A stretch of 64,000 nucleotides of DNA, from NCBI GenBank assembly GCA_902625035.1, contig CACNZK010000001.1, forward strand, positions 82,877 to 146,876. Reading direction: 5' to 3'. Source of the stretch: an uncultured Pelagibacteraceae bacterium (lineage in GTDB: Bacteria; Pseudomonadota; Alphaproteobacteria; Pelagibacterales; Pelagibacteraceae). Shown here piece by piece: positions 18,678 to 27,327 of this stretch; the stretch's first letter is position 1; every line of letters starts with the position of its first letter. The position numbers and the translations under genes were made by a program. Under the pieces are notes generated by a model, which was not told the DNA's origin, ran no database searches, and worked only from the letters and a program-made list of their open reading frames with translations.

Positions 18678-19172
18678 TTATTTAAAATCCTCTTCATCAG
18701 TTAATTTTATAATTTCAGCGATATACTGTAATATCATCAATAAAGCCCCTATCATCATTGATGAATATGGTATCCATAGAGGTGGGTCCCAGACAGTTCC
18801 AGTTGAATAATTTTTGGTAAATGCTTCCTCGAACATTAAGAATCCAAAATAAAATAAAATTAAGAAAAATAATAAACTAATAGAAGATGTAAATATTTTT
18901 AGTCTAATTATATTTTTTTTGGATAGAAAATCATAAATCCATTCCATACTAACGTGAGCTTTTTCACTTAGAACGTATACACTCCCTATAAAAGTTGAAG
19001 CGACTAATAACATCGTGACAAGTTCTGTTTGCCATGTAATTGCTCTTTGAAAAAAATATCTTTCAAAAACAAGTTCAACGATTACTAAGATTGATAAGAG
19101 CAATGCTAATACAGCGAAAGCACCACATGCTTTAGCTATAAGATCACAAAATTGAAGATACTTTTTTTTCAT
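18678..19172 (-). CDS. dctQ: TRAP transporter small permease subunit (DctQ family)
   Basis: Small 164-residue membrane subunit with four hydrophobic segments that pairs with DctM. The pattern ERYFFQRAITWQTELVTMLLV and the ALLEKAHVSMEW-like segment (LSEKAHVSMEWIYDFL) are typical. The start codon follows a perfect 12-base-pair hairpin and a seven-T tract. An AGGGG sequence lying inside the hairpin's 3' arm is seven bases from the ATG, so folding would hide the ribosome-binding site as well as act as a partial terminator. Confidence 0.88.
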   Translation of the reverse strand: MKKKYLQFCDLIAKACGAFAVLALLLSILVIVELVFERYFFQRAITWQTELVTMLLVASTFIGSVYVLSEKAHVSMEWIYDFLSKKNIIRLKIFTSSISLLFFLILFYFGFLMFEEAFTKNYSTGTVWDPPLWIPYSSMMIGALLMILQYIAEIIKLTDEEDFK

Positions 19173-19177
19173 AAAAA

Positions 19178-19208
19178 AACCCCTATTTAATAAGAATAAA
19201 TAGGGGTT
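19178..19208 (-). terminator. Attenuator hairpin between dctP and dctQ
   Basis: Perfect inverted repeat AACCCCTATTTA/TAAATAGGGGTT with a seven-base loop, followed on the minus strand by a T tract that runs into the dctQ ATG. The position, just after the binding-protein gene, suggests partial termination or mRNA protection so that DctP is made in excess over the permeases. Confidence 0.8.
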
Positions 19209-19222
19209 CTTTATATATTATT

Positions 19223-20233
19223 TTATTTAACTGCTAAAGCCATTTCCATCAGCTTATCGCCACCTGGAACTTTATCAGCAAATGCCTTATGAGAAGATTT
19301 TTTTGCAATCTCTACCCATGCAGCATGGTCTTTTGCATCCATGTATACTAATTTTACACCTGCAGCTTTATAAGCATCCTCAAACTTTTTGTCTAAGTTT
19401 TCTACTTGAGCTGTCATGTATTTCTCAGCAACTTTTCCAGCTTTCATTAAAGCCTTTTGTTGCTTAGAATTTAGAGCATCGAAAGATTTTTTCGACATCA
19501 AAATTGGTTCATACATAAACCATAGACCAAATTTTCCTGGAGGAGTTGCACATGAAACTTGTTCATAAATTTTGTAACTTACAAAACTTCCTGAACTTGT
19601 GTTAGCACCTGTTAATACACCAGTTTGTAAACCTGTGTAAATTTCAGATGATGGCATACTTTGAATACCAGCACCTGCTGCCTCTAGCATTTGGTTAAAT
19701 GCTTTACCTGCAGCTCTCATAACTTGACCTTTTGCATCGCTAGGATTTTTGATACATTTTGTTTTTGAAGCAAAACCACCACCTAACCAAGCATCAGATA
19801 AAACTACAACACCTGCATCGTTAATGATTTTTTTAATTTCAGTCATCATCGGACCTTTATTAAATCTCAACGCATGGTCGTGATTTTTTACTGTTCCAGG
19901 CATTAAAGTTGCATCAAATTCTGGATGGAATTTAGAAGCGTATGCTAATGGAAAAGCAGAAATATCTAATTGACCAGTTGTCATAGGTTTCCACTGTTCT
20001 TTAGGTTTGTATAATGATTTAGCTGGATAAATTCTGATATCTATTCCAACATTTGCTTTTTTAACCTCGTCTGCAATGATTTGAACCATTTCATGACGTG
20101 GATCATAAGATCCATCAGCTCTTTGTGTTCCAGGCCATTGGTGACTTGCTTTCAGTGTAACTGCATAAGCAGAACCAATAGTAGTAAAAACAAAAACTAA
20201 TGAAGTTAAATATAAAGATATTCTTTTTAACAT
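19223..20233 (-). CDS. dctP: TRAP transporter periplasmic substrate-binding protein (DctP family)
   Basis: Periplasmic receptor of the TRAP system, 336 residues with a Sec signal peptide (basic start MLKRISLYL, hydrophobic core, cleavage after GSAYA near residue 24). The mature part begins VTLKASHQWPG and carries ANVGIDIRIYPAKSLYKPKEQW and VMRAAGKAF, features of DctP/TAXI-like receptors with the conserved Arg that binds a substrate carboxylate. A good AGAGGGA ribosome-binding site precedes the ATG. Divergent CoA-transferase and nearby hydroxyacid dehydrogenase genes hint at an organic-acid substrate. Confidence 0.92.
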   Translation of the reverse strand: MLKRISLYLTSLVFVFTTIGSAYAVTLKASHQWPGTQRADGSYDPRHEMVQIIADEVKKANVGIDIRIYPAKSLYKPKEQWKPMTTGQLDISAFPLAYASKFHPEFDATLMPGTVKNHDHALRFNKGPMMTEIKKIINDAGVVVLSDAWLGGGFASKTKCIKNPSDAKGQVMRAAGKAFNQMLEAAGAGIQSMPSSEIYTGLQTGVLTGANTSSGSFVSYKIYEQVSCATPPGKFGLWFMYEPILMSKKSFDALNSKQQKALMKAGKVAEKYMTAQVENLDKKFEDAYKAAGVKLVYMDAKDHAAWVEIAKKSSHKAFADKVPGGDKLMEMALAVK

Positions 20234-20327
20234 TATTATTTCCCTCTATTGTTATTTTTAATAATTCAATTAAAGTGAAGTTATTAATAAGAGTCAAGTC
20301 GACAAAAACTCAAATTAGATAGAAATT
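20234..20327 (+). promoter_or_regulatory. Divergent promoter region, dctP / CoA-transferase
   Basis: A 94-base gap separates the two divergent starts and must hold both promoters. It is AT-rich with TAATAATTCA near 20261 and TGAAGTTATTA near 20275, an imperfect dyad that could be an operator. I see no well-defined known regulator site. Confidence 0.35.
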
Positions 20328-21470
20328 ATGGATGGACCGTTAAAAAACCTACTAGTAGTTGATTTAACAAGAGTATTGGTTGGTCCTTACTGTACAATGA
20401 TACTGTCAGATCTCGGTGCAAGGGTAATTAAAGTCGAAGCCCCAGAGATTGGAGATGACTCTAGAAAATTTGGACCATTCATTGAAGATTACTCAGCTTA
20501 TTTTATGTCACTGAATAGAGGTAAAGAAAGCATTGCACTTAATTTAAAAAATACGGATGACAAAAAGATTTTTGATAAAATTTTATCAAAAGCAGATATT
20601 TTGGTTGAAAATTTTAAACCAGGTACTTTAGAAAAATGGGGTTATGGTTGGAAAGATGTAAATAAAAAATATCCTAAATTAATTTATGCATCTGCTTCAG
20701 GATTTGGTCAAACAGGTCCTCTAAAAGAATTACCTGCTTACGATATGGTTGTACAAGGTATGGGTGGTTTAATGAGTGTAACTGGACAACCTAACTCTGA
20801 GCCAACTAGAGTTGGAACATCAATTGGGGACATCACTGCTGGTTTGTTCACAGCAATCGGAATCAATGCTGCTCTCTATGATAGACAAAAAACTGGTAAA
20901 GGAATGTACATAGATGTTTCAATGCTTGATTGTCAAATAGCAATTTTAGAAAATGCTATAGCTCGTTATTTAGCTAAAAATGAAATTCCTAAACCAATGG
21001 GTTCGCGTCATCCCTCAATTGCACCCTTTGAGGCTTTTAAAACTAAAGACAGTTATATTATTATAGCTGCTGGAAATGATAGATTATTTGAAAAACTTTG
21101 TGATCTATTAGCAATGCCTGAAGTAAATAAAGATCCAAAGTTTTCTAATAATTCTTCTAGAGCAAAAAATATGGATGAGCTTAAAATAATTCTTGAAAAA
21201 AAATTGTCATCTAGAGCTACTAGTGAATGGGTCAAAGATATGGAAAAAGATAAAATTCCATGTGGTCCAATATTCAATATAAAAGAAGCTGTGGAAAATC
21301 CTCAAGTAGAAGCTAGAAATATGATCGTTAAAGCTTTTCACAAAAAAATTGGAGATTTTAAATTAGCAGGTAATCCAATTAAGATGTCTACTTATAAAGA
21401 TGAAAAAACTAGAGGTGACATCCCTGATTTAGACGAACATAGGGAAAGAATTTTAAAAGAATTTTCTTAA
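20328..21470 (+). CDS. Class III CoA-transferase, CaiB/BaiF/Frc family
   Basis: Transfers CoA between carboxylic acids in the cytosol. The 380-residue protein shows the family N-terminus (KNLLVVDLTRVLVGPYCTM, LGARVIKVEAP, GDDSRKFGP), LNRGKESIALNLK, and the catalytic Asp region in GMYIDVSMLDCQ. FNIKEAVENPQVEAR is also typical. The substrate pair is unknown; relatives activate oxalate, carnitine, succinate/mesaconate or bile acids. It is divergent from dctPQM, so the TRAP substrate may be what it activates. Its stop abuts the rpoZ stop on the other strand. Confidence 0.88.
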   Translation: MDGPLKNLLVVDLTRVLVGPYCTMILSDLGARVIKVEAPEIGDDSRKFGPFIEDYSAYFMSLNRGKESIALNLKNTDDKKIFDKILSKADILVENFKPGTLEKWGYGWKDVNKKYPKLIYASASGFGQTGPLKELPAYDMVVQGMGGLMSVTGQPNSEPTRVGTSIGDITAGLFTAIGINAALYDRQKTGKGMYIDVSMLDCQIAILENAIARYLAKNEIPKPMGSRHPSIAPFEAFKTKDSYIIIAAGNDRLFEKLCDLLAMPEVNKDPKFSNNSSRAKNMDELKIILEKKLSSRATSEWVKDMEKDKIPCGPIFNIKEAVENPQVEARNMIVKAFHKKIGDFKLAGNPIKMSTYKDEKTRGDIPDLDEHRERILKEFS

Positions 21471-22007
21471 TTACTGATTTTTTTCAGTTTCGTTAGTAGC
21501 TTCTTGCTCTGAGGCTTGGTTTTCAGTTTCAGTTACTTCATCTAATGAAACGTCTCCTTGTTCATCGCCCGTTTCATCTGTTGCTGCTGTATCAACGTCT
21601 GGCTTAGCAGTTTGAGATAATTCTGCTAAATCTTCATTTGTAACTTGTATTTTTTCTGGTGTTTTTCTAGCTCTTTTTGATGGCAAAATAGGTGTTCCAC
21701 TTTTTGAGATTTCACCTTTGTATAAACTCTCAAAATCATCACCTACATCTTCGTCATCTTCTGCACCATCATCGACTTGCTCAACATGCTTTCTTAATTT
21801 GTAAACTGCACTATCAGTAAGTTCATTTACTTTTATGTTCTCTTCTGCAATTTCTCTTAAAGCAATAACAGTATTTTTGTCATTATCTCTGTCTAAGGTT
21901 GGTTCAATCCCTGTATTTAGTTGAGTCGCTCTTTCTTTGGCAACTAAAACTAACTCATAAGGACTATCTACTTTATCGATGCAATCTTCTACTGTAACTC
22001 TAGCCAT
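21471..22007 (-). CDS. rpoZ: RNA polymerase omega subunit with long acidic tail
   Basis: Small RNA polymerase subunit that helps assemble beta prime. The first roughly 75 residues are the omega core: [26 protein letters not shown], then [13 protein letters not shown]. The protein is 178 residues, twice the E. coli size of about 90; the extra C-terminal part is rich in Asp and Glu ([20 protein letters not shown] and a Glu/Thr/Asn/Gln-rich end) and likely disordered. Alphaproteobacterial omegas are often extended. It follows the MFS gene by 43 bases on the same strand. Confidence 0.92.
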   Translation of the reverse strand: MARVTVEDCIDKVDSPYELVLVAKERATQLNTGIEPTLDRDNDKNTVIALREIAEENIKVNELTDSAVYKLRKHVEQVDDGAEDDEDVGDDFESLYKGEISKSGTPILPSKRARKTPEKIQVTNEDLAELSQTAKPDVDTAATDETGDEQGDVSLDEVTETENQASEQEATNETEKNQ

Positions 22008-22050
22008 GCGGAGTATCTATACAGTGAACTTTAAAAAATCAAGGAGAATT

Positions 22051-23256
22051 TTATGAATACTGAGGATTTAGCTTATTTCTCACAAAAAATAACAAGGCTG
22101 TAGCTATAGCAATATAAATAAATGATACTAGAGCAACCTGTTCTATTGAAAATCCTGTATCAATTAATAGGCCAAATAATGCAGTACCAAAAGCAGTAGA
22201 AAAAACCATCAAAGCAGTGGTTAAAGCTTTTATAGAGCCGATATGCCTAACACCATAAATTTCTGCCCATGTTGAAGAACCCAATACGTTTGCAAGTCCA
22301 TTAGATATACCAATTAAACCTAAAAATAAAAAAGCTGAAAACGAAATATCAAAATACATCAAAACTATAGTCGAAATTAATAATGGAATATTCATGAAAA
22401 TGAGTAATTTTCTGCTTGTAAATTTATCAATTAAAAATCCTGCAACTATTAAAGTTAATACTGATAAAACAGAATAGACCATAAAAGATTGGGCAATCAC
22501 ATAAGTACCCCACCCTTTGGATTCTGTAATAAAAGATTGGTAAACAAATACACCTGTTGCAATCCATGGCATAGCTAACATATTCAAACAAACAATATAA
22601 AATCGATAATCCTTAAGAACTTCAATTCTTTTCCATTGTTTAATTTTTTCATTGAATTCTTGTTGGCTTGCCTCTTCTCTAGACTCAAAATTTAAGCTCT
22701 TGACTAAAATAAAGGAGGTTATTGGAAGAAATATTAAAACTAATACTGATATATATATCCATAAATTTTGCCAAGAGGTAATTGTAAGTAGATAAACTAT
22801 TAAGACTGGAAGTATAAATTCAGCAGTGGAAAGACCAAACCAGCTTGTGCTTAAAGCTTTTCCTCTAGATTTTGTAAAATATCGAGAAATTGTTGTCGTT
22901 GCAGTATGAGACATCATACCTTGACCTGAAAATCTCATAAGAAAAATTGCAATAAATAAAAAAGTTATTGAAGAAATTTTTGAAAAGAAAAAACATGAAA
23001 AAGATAAAAGTATTGTTACAAAAAATGCAAATCTAAAAATATTTATATCGTCTATTTTTTTTCCAACCCAAATTAATAAAAAACTACTCAACAATGTTGC
23101 AGATGCATAAATTGTTCCAAATTGTCCCTGGCTGATAGATAATGCATCTCTTATGCTTGAATTAAAAAGACCGAGAAAAAAACTCTGTCCAAAACTAGAA
23201 AAAAATGTAAATATGAAACCAAATATAATTACTTTTAAACTTAAACTTTTAAACAT
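22051..23256 (-). CDS. MFS transporter
   Basis: Inner-membrane carrier of 401 residues with about twelve hydrophobic segments. The N-half contains FFSSFGQSFFLGLFN, a loop GKKIDD between helices 2 and 3 in the place of the MFS signature, and RFSGQGMMSHTATTTISRYF in the fourth helix region, which resembles the oxalate/formate antiporter and monocarboxylate carrier subgroups. The substrate is unknown. Its start lies only 11 bases from the divergent dehydrogenase gene, so both share a very compact promoter. Confidence 0.82.
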   Translation of the reverse strand: MFKSLSLKVIIFGFIFTFFSSFGQSFFLGLFNSSIRDALSISQGQFGTIYASATLLSSFLLIWVGKKIDDINIFRFAFFVTILLSFSCFFFSKISSITFLFIAIFLMRFSGQGMMSHTATTTISRYFTKSRGKALSTSWFGLSTAEFILPVLIVYLLTITSWQNLWIYISVLVLIFLPITSFILVKSLNFESREEASQQEFNEKIKQWKRIEVLKDYRFYIVCLNMLAMPWIATGVFVYQSFITESKGWGTYVIAQSFMVYSVLSVLTLIVAGFLIDKFTSRKLLIFMNIPLLISTIVLMYFDISFSAFLFLGLIGISNGLANVLGSSTWAEIYGVRHIGSIKALTTALMVFSTAFGTALFGLLIDTGFSIEQVALVSFIYIAIATALLFFVRNKLNPQYS

Positions 23257-23267
23257 ATAAAAAAATT

Positions 23268-24137
23268 ATGAGTTGTAACGTTGCTTTCATAGGTCTTGGT
23301 GTCATGGGTTATCCAATGGCTGGTTATATATCAAAAGGTGGACACAATGTAACTGTTTTTAACAGAACAAAATCCAAAGCTGAAAAATGGATTAAAGAAT
23401 ACAAAGGTAAAATGGCTGACACACCAGCTGAAGCAGCAAAAGATGCTGAATACATATTTACATGTGTTGGAAATGATAATGATTTAAGAGAAGTAACCTT
23501 TGGAGATAACGGTGCATTTAAAACAATTAAAAAAGGTGCTGTTTATATTGATAACACAACTGCCTCTGCAACGATTGCTAGAGAGATACATGCTTATGCA
23601 AAGAAAAATGGATTTGGTGCATTAGATGCGCCAGTGTCAGGAGGACAAGCTGGTGCAGAGAATGGCGCGTTAACAGTCATGATTGGTGGTGATCAAGCTG
23701 ACTTTAATAAAGCAAAAGATAAAATTGATTGTTACAGCAAAAAGATGAAATTACTTGGTGGTCCAGGAAATGGACAGCTTGCAAAAATGGTAAATCAAAT
23801 TTGTATTGCAGGTTTAGTTCAAGGTTTATCAGAAGCCATAAATTTTGGAATGAAGGCTGGATTAAACATGGAGGATGTAATTGAAGTTATTTCAAAAGGT
23901 GCGGCACAATCTTGGCAAATGGAGAATAGATATAAAACAATGATTGATGATAAGTTTGATTTTGGTTTTGCAGTAGACTGGATGAGAAAAGATTTAAAGA
24001 TCGCAATGGAAGAAGCTAAAAATAATGGCTCACTATTACCTGTCACTGAGCTTGTTGATAAATATTATGGTGAAGTGCAAGGAATGGGTGGCAATCGTTG
24101 GGATACTTCAAGCTTAATAAAAAGATTTAGAAAGTAA
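23268..24137 (+). CDS. 3-hydroxyisobutyrate dehydrogenase-family beta-hydroxyacid dehydrogenase
   Basis: NAD(P)-dependent oxidoreductase of 289 residues. The Rossmann motif FIGLGVMGYPMAGYISKGG starts at residue 8, the substrate-binding DAPVSGGQAGAENGAL is central, and the catalytic lysine lies in GNGQLAKMVNQI. The C-terminal RKDLKIAMEEAKNNGSLLPVT region completes the fold. Family members oxidise 3-hydroxyisobutyrate, tartronate semialdehyde (reverse) or succinic semialdehyde (reverse), and the sequence does not choose among them. The next gene starts four bases downstream, so they form an operon. Confidence 0.87.
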   Translation: MSCNVAFIGLGVMGYPMAGYISKGGHNVTVFNRTKSKAEKWIKEYKGKMADTPAEAAKDAEYIFTCVGNDNDLREVTFGDNGAFKTIKKGAVYIDNTTASATIAREIHAYAKKNGFGALDAPVSGGQAGAENGALTVMIGGDQADFNKAKDKIDCYSKKMKLLGGPGNGQLAKMVNQICIAGLVQGLSEAINFGMKAGLNMEDVIEVISKGAAQSWQMENRYKTMIDDKFDFGFAVDWMRKDLKIAMEEAKNNGSLLPVTELVDKYYGEVQGMGGNRWDTSSLIKRFRK

Positions 24138-24140
24138 AGT

Positions 24141-24740
24141 ATGCAGCCAGCATACTATGAAGATTTTGCGGAAATTCAAAATAAGTATTGGTCTATGTTA
24201 GATGATGCGGTGACCAATAGAGGCTCACCTTTTAGAATTCCAGTTTTTATTTGCGCTCATAAAAACGAAGTTGATGGTAGAATTGTTGTTTTACGTAAAT
24301 CGGATAGAGAAAATAATTTATTACAATTTCACACTGATTTAAGATCTCCAAAAGTGGATATTCTTAAGAAAAATAAAAATGCTTCTTTAGTCTTTTATGA
24401 CAAAGAAGAAAAGATACAGTTAAGAGTTAAAGTTGAGTGTGAAGTAAATAATCAAAATTCTACAACAGAGGAATCTTGGAAAAAAACCCAACATATTAGT
24501 AGGAGATGTTACTTAACTGATAGTCCTCCTGGAACAACATCAGAAAATCCAACCTCCGGAATGATATCTAAATTGGAAGATTTTGATTACACAATGGAGC
24601 AAAGTGAAGAAGGTTATAAAAATTTTACGGTTATAAAATGTAAAATTAAATCAATTGAATGGCTATATCTTGCAGCTAAAGGACATCGAAGAGCAAAGTT
24701 TGATTTAGAAAATAAAAAAGAAAGTTGGCTAGTTCCATAA
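24141..24740 (+). CDS. Pyridoxamine 5'-phosphate oxidase-fold flavoprotein
   Basis: A 199-residue protein of the PNPOx-like FMN-binding split-barrel family (Alr4036-like). Recognisable parts are RIVVLRKSDRENNLLQFHTDLRSPKVDIL, with the flavin-binding Arg and Thr-Asp, and a C-terminal IEWLYLAAKGHRRAKFD motif resembling the terminal R-x-W/H motif of PNPOx. It may act on a pyridoxal derivative or another flavin-linked substrate; it is not classical PdxH. Its stop overlaps the next start (TAATG). Confidence 0.75.
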   Translation: MQPAYYEDFAEIQNKYWSMLDDAVTNRGSPFRIPVFICAHKNEVDGRIVVLRKSDRENNLLQFHTDLRSPKVDILKKNKNASLVFYDKEEKIQLRVKVECEVNNQNSTTEESWKKTQHISRRCYLTDSPPGTTSENPTSGMISKLEDFDYTMEQSEEGYKNFTVIKCKIKSIEWLYLAAKGHRRAKFDLENKKESWLVP

Positions 24741-25135
24741 TGAAGAAATATGAAGCAATGGTTTTATCCTGCATGGATCCACGATTTCAGCCAAAAGTTT
24801 ATAAATACCTAAAAGCAAAAAAACTCACAGGGAAATATAGTGCTTTTACAATAGCCGGAGCAGCAATTGGTGTGACTCACAAAAAATTTAAAAAGTGGCA
24901 CTCTACTTTTATAGATAATCTATCAACATCAATTAAGTTACATAAGATTAAAAAGATCATTGTGATAAATCATAAAGATTGTGGGGCTGCAAAAATAGTA
25001 AATGGTAAAAAGAAATTTAATTCTATTATTGAAAATAAAATACATAGAGAGTCTTTTAAAAAAATTACAAAAATTTTAAAAAATAGATTTCCAACTTTAA
25101 AAATAAATTTTAAGATTTTATCTTTAAAAGATTGA
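24740..25135 (+). CDS. Minimal beta-carbonic-anhydrase-like protein
   Basis: A 131-residue protein with the zinc-site pattern of beta-carbonic anhydrases: C-x-D-x-R in LSCMDPRF near residue 11 and H-x2-C in INHKDCGAA near residue 78. The family is usually 190-230 residues, so this is a short form lacking the C-terminal part. Start is ATG at 24740, overlapping the previous stop; an upstream in-frame TTG would extend into that gene. Its 3' end overlaps the convergent gamma-class gene by 12 bases. Carbon dioxide hydration is plausible but unproven for so short a form. Confidence 0.65.
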   Translation: MKKYEAMVLSCMDPRFQPKVYKYLKAKKLTGKYSAFTIAGAAIGVTHKKFKKWHSTFIDNLSTSIKLHKIKKIIVINHKDCGAAKIVNGKKKFNSIIENKIHRESFKKITKILKNRFPTLKINFKILSLKD

Positions 25136-25636
25136 TTTAGAATATCTTTTCCAATTATCTTGATAATGCTTTGTGTTTTCTATAATAGCTTTTTTTTCAT
25201 CTTCCGTAATTTCTCTTACCACCTTACCTGGTGAGCCAATCACTAAAGAGTTATCTGGAATTTCTTTATTTTCTGTAATCAATGCTTTTGCACCGACTAA
25301 ACAGTTTTTTCCAATCTTAGCATTATTCAAAATTACTGCTCCAATACCAATCAAACTATTATCCCCTATCGTACAGCCATGAAGCATTACCATATGCCCA
25401 ATCGTTACATTCTTTCCAACTTTTAATGGATAGCCAGGGTCAGTGTGTAGAACACTTCCATCTTGAACATTAGAACCTTCACCAATATGAATATTTTCTA
25501 CATCCCCTCTTAAAGTTGCATTAAACCAAATACTTGAATTTTTTTCTAAAGTAACGTCACCTATTACAGTTGCATTAGGAGCTACCCAATTTTCGCCAGA
25601 GTTTTTTGGTTTTTTATCTTTTAAATCGTAAAACAT
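25124..25636 (-). CDS. Gamma-carbonic-anhydrase-family hexapeptide protein (YrdA/PaaY type)
   Basis: A 170-residue left-handed beta-helix trimer protein. Opening [19 protein letters not shown], the metal-ligand histidines in [22 protein letters not shown] with the H-x4-H spacing, and [13 protein letters not shown] are the hallmarks of the YrdA/PaaY/CaiE gamma-CA group. Members are zinc or iron proteins, some with weak carbonic anhydrase or thioesterase activity. It converges on and overlaps the end of the minimal beta-CA-like gene. Confidence 0.88.
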   Translation of the reverse strand: MFYDLKDKKPKNSGENWVAPNATVIGDVTLEKNSSIWFNATLRGDVENIHIGEGSNVQDGSVLHTDPGYPLKVGKNVTIGHMVMLHGCTIGDNSLIGIGAVILNNAKIGKNCLVGAKALITENKEIPDNSLVIGSPGKVVREITEDEKKAIIENTKHYQDNWKRYSKSIF

Positions 25637-25656
25637 AATTTATATATTATTACATT

Positions 25657-26211
25657 ATGCCCATACAAACTCCAATATGTGATTTTGGTCAAAAAGCTCA
25701 TGACTTTAAGCTTAAATCAACAGAAGGTAAAATTCTTTCATTAGCAGATGTTAAAGGTGAAAAAGGAACATTAATTATGTTTATCTGCAATCACTGTCCA
25801 TATGTTAAAGCAGTAACAAAAGATATTGTTGACGATTGTAAAAAATTGAAAGAAATCGGTATTAACTCTGTGGCTATTTGTGCCAATGATGCAGAAAATT
25901 ATCCTGAGGACTCATTTGAAAATATGATTAAATTTTCAAAAGAAAATCAATTCGGTTTTCCTTATTTAGTTGATGAAACTCAGGAAATTGCAAAAACTTA
26001 TGATGCAGTATGTACTCCAGATTTTTTTGGTTATAACAAAGATCTGGAACTTCAATATAGGGGAAGAGTAAGAGAACTTAAAAAATTAATCCCAGTAAGA
26101 GATGGAGATAGTGATCTTTTAAAAGCCATGAAACAAATTGCTGAAAGTAATAAAGGACCTGAGATCCAAATTCCTAGTGCTGGTTGTGGTATTAAGTGGA
26201 AAACTAATTAA
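25657..26211 (+). CDS. Thioredoxin-fold AhpC/TSA-like protein
   Basis: A 184-residue thioredoxin-fold protein resembling the AhpC/TSA-redoxin family (ResA-like). It begins with a DFGQKAHDFKLKSTEGK-type lead, has the putative redox cysteines in MFICNHCPYVKAV (C-x2-C), and CTPDFFGYNKDLELQYRGR with the cis-proline region (VCTPDFF). No signal peptide is evident, so it is probably cytoplasmic. The role may be peroxide or disulfide reduction. Divergent from the gamma-CA gene by 20 bases; its stop overlaps the following glycosyltransferase start. Confidence 0.8.
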   Translation: MPIQTPICDFGQKAHDFKLKSTEGKILSLADVKGEKGTLIMFICNHCPYVKAVTKDIVDDCKKLKEIGINSVAICANDAENYPEDSFENMIKFSKENQFGFPYLVDETQEIAKTYDAVCTPDFFGYNKDLELQYRGRVRELKKLIPVRDGDSDLLKAMKQIAESNKGPEIQIPSAGCGIKWKTN

Positions 26212-27293
26212 TGTATATTATTGTTACTAGAACTTTCCCACCAGAATTAGGTGGAATGCAAAGTTTGATGTGGGGTTTATGCCGTGAAATGTCAAAAAAC
26301 TTCATGATTAAAGTTTTTGCAGATTATCATGAAAATCATAAAAATTTTGATGAACAAGCAAGTTTTTCAATTGAAAGAGTTGGTGGAATAAAATTTCTAA
26401 GAAAGATTAGAAAAGCTCAACTAATTAATGAATTTATTAAAGAAAATAAAGTTGAAGGTATCATCGCTGATCACTGGAAAAGTTTAGAGTTAATAAAAAC
26501 TGATAAAAAAAAGTATTGTTTAATTCATGGTAAGGAAATCAATCATCCATTAGGAAGCTCATTAAATAAAAGAGTTACAAAAGTTCTTAACAATGTAGAA
26601 AAAGTAATTGCAAATTCTGAGTATACAAAAAATTTAGCAATAAATAATGGTGTAGAGCAAGATAAAGTTAAAGTTATAAATCCTGGAGCTGACCCAGTTC
26701 AAGAATTAAATAAAAAGTCTCTGGAGAAAGTTGAAAGTTTATTAAAAGTAAAAACACCAAGACTAATTACTGTTTCTAGATTTGATAAAAGAAAAAATCA
26801 TGAAAAGGTAATTATGGCACTAAGAAATTTAAAACAATTATACCCTGATATTGTTTATATTTGTATTGGTTATGGTGATGAGGAGGAAAATATAAAAAAA
26901 TTAGTTGAAGAATTAGATCTCACTTCACAAGTAATGTTCTTTAAAGATATCAGCAATGATTTAAAAAATGCGCTATTAGCCAAATCAAATATTTTTGTAA
27001 TGCCATCTATAATACATAAAACTTCTGTTGAAGGTTTTGGAATAGCTTATATCGAAGCTGCACAATACGGAATTCCATCACTAGGAGGAAAAGATGGTGG
27101 TGCATCAGATGCTATCGATCACGATAAAACTGGATTGATTTGTGATGGGAGCAATTTAGATGAAATTTATTCTTCTTTAAATTTTATGATCAGTAATAAA
27201 AAGTATTTAGAATTAGGAAAAAACGCAAAACAGTTTGTTTCAAAATTTGAATGGAAAAAAATTATCGCGAATTATAAGGAAATAATATTATAA
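26211..27293 (+). CDS. Glycosyltransferase family 4
   Basis: A 360-residue GT-B fold retaining glycosyltransferase. The N-terminal FPPELGGMQSLMWGL loop binds the acceptor side, and the C-terminal half has ITVSRFDKRKNHEKVI and the E-x7-E nucleotide-sugar motif in EGFGIAYIEAAQYGIPS. Likely transfers a sugar onto lipopolysaccharide or another envelope glycan at the inner membrane. Sugar and acceptor are unknown. It opens a short glycan patch (to about 29.5 kb) that also has a methyltransferase-like protein and a heptosyltransferase-like protein. Confidence 0.88.
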   Translation: MYIIVTRTFPPELGGMQSLMWGLCREMSKNFMIKVFADYHENHKNFDEQASFSIERVGGIKFLRKIRKAQLINEFIKENKVEGIIADHWKSLELIKTDKKKYCLIHGKEINHPLGSSLNKRVTKVLNNVEKVIANSEYTKNLAINNGVEQDKVKVINPGADPVQELNKKSLEKVESLLKVKTPRLITVSRFDKRKNHEKVIMALRNLKQLYPDIVYICIGYGDEEENIKKLVEELDLTSQVMFFKDISNDLKNALLAKSNIFVMPSIIHKTSVEGFGIAYIEAAQYGIPSLGGKDGGASDAIDHDKTGLICDGSNLDEIYSSLNFMISNKKYLELGKNAKQFVSKFEWKKIIANYKEIIL

Positions 27294-27327
27294 TATTTAA
27301 ATATTTTTGTGATGAATATAAATTAAT

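Noticed and set aside
22053..22103. 16-codon plus-strand frame with AAGGAG ahead of ATG at the end of the MFS gene
   Set aside because: Very short and antisense to conserved coding sequence; the purine run is just the complement of the MFS-rpoZ gap.
24725..24739. Upstream TTG start for the beta-carbonic-anhydrase-like gene
   Set aside because: Would overlap the preceding gene; ATG at 24740 forms the TAATG junction common in this window.
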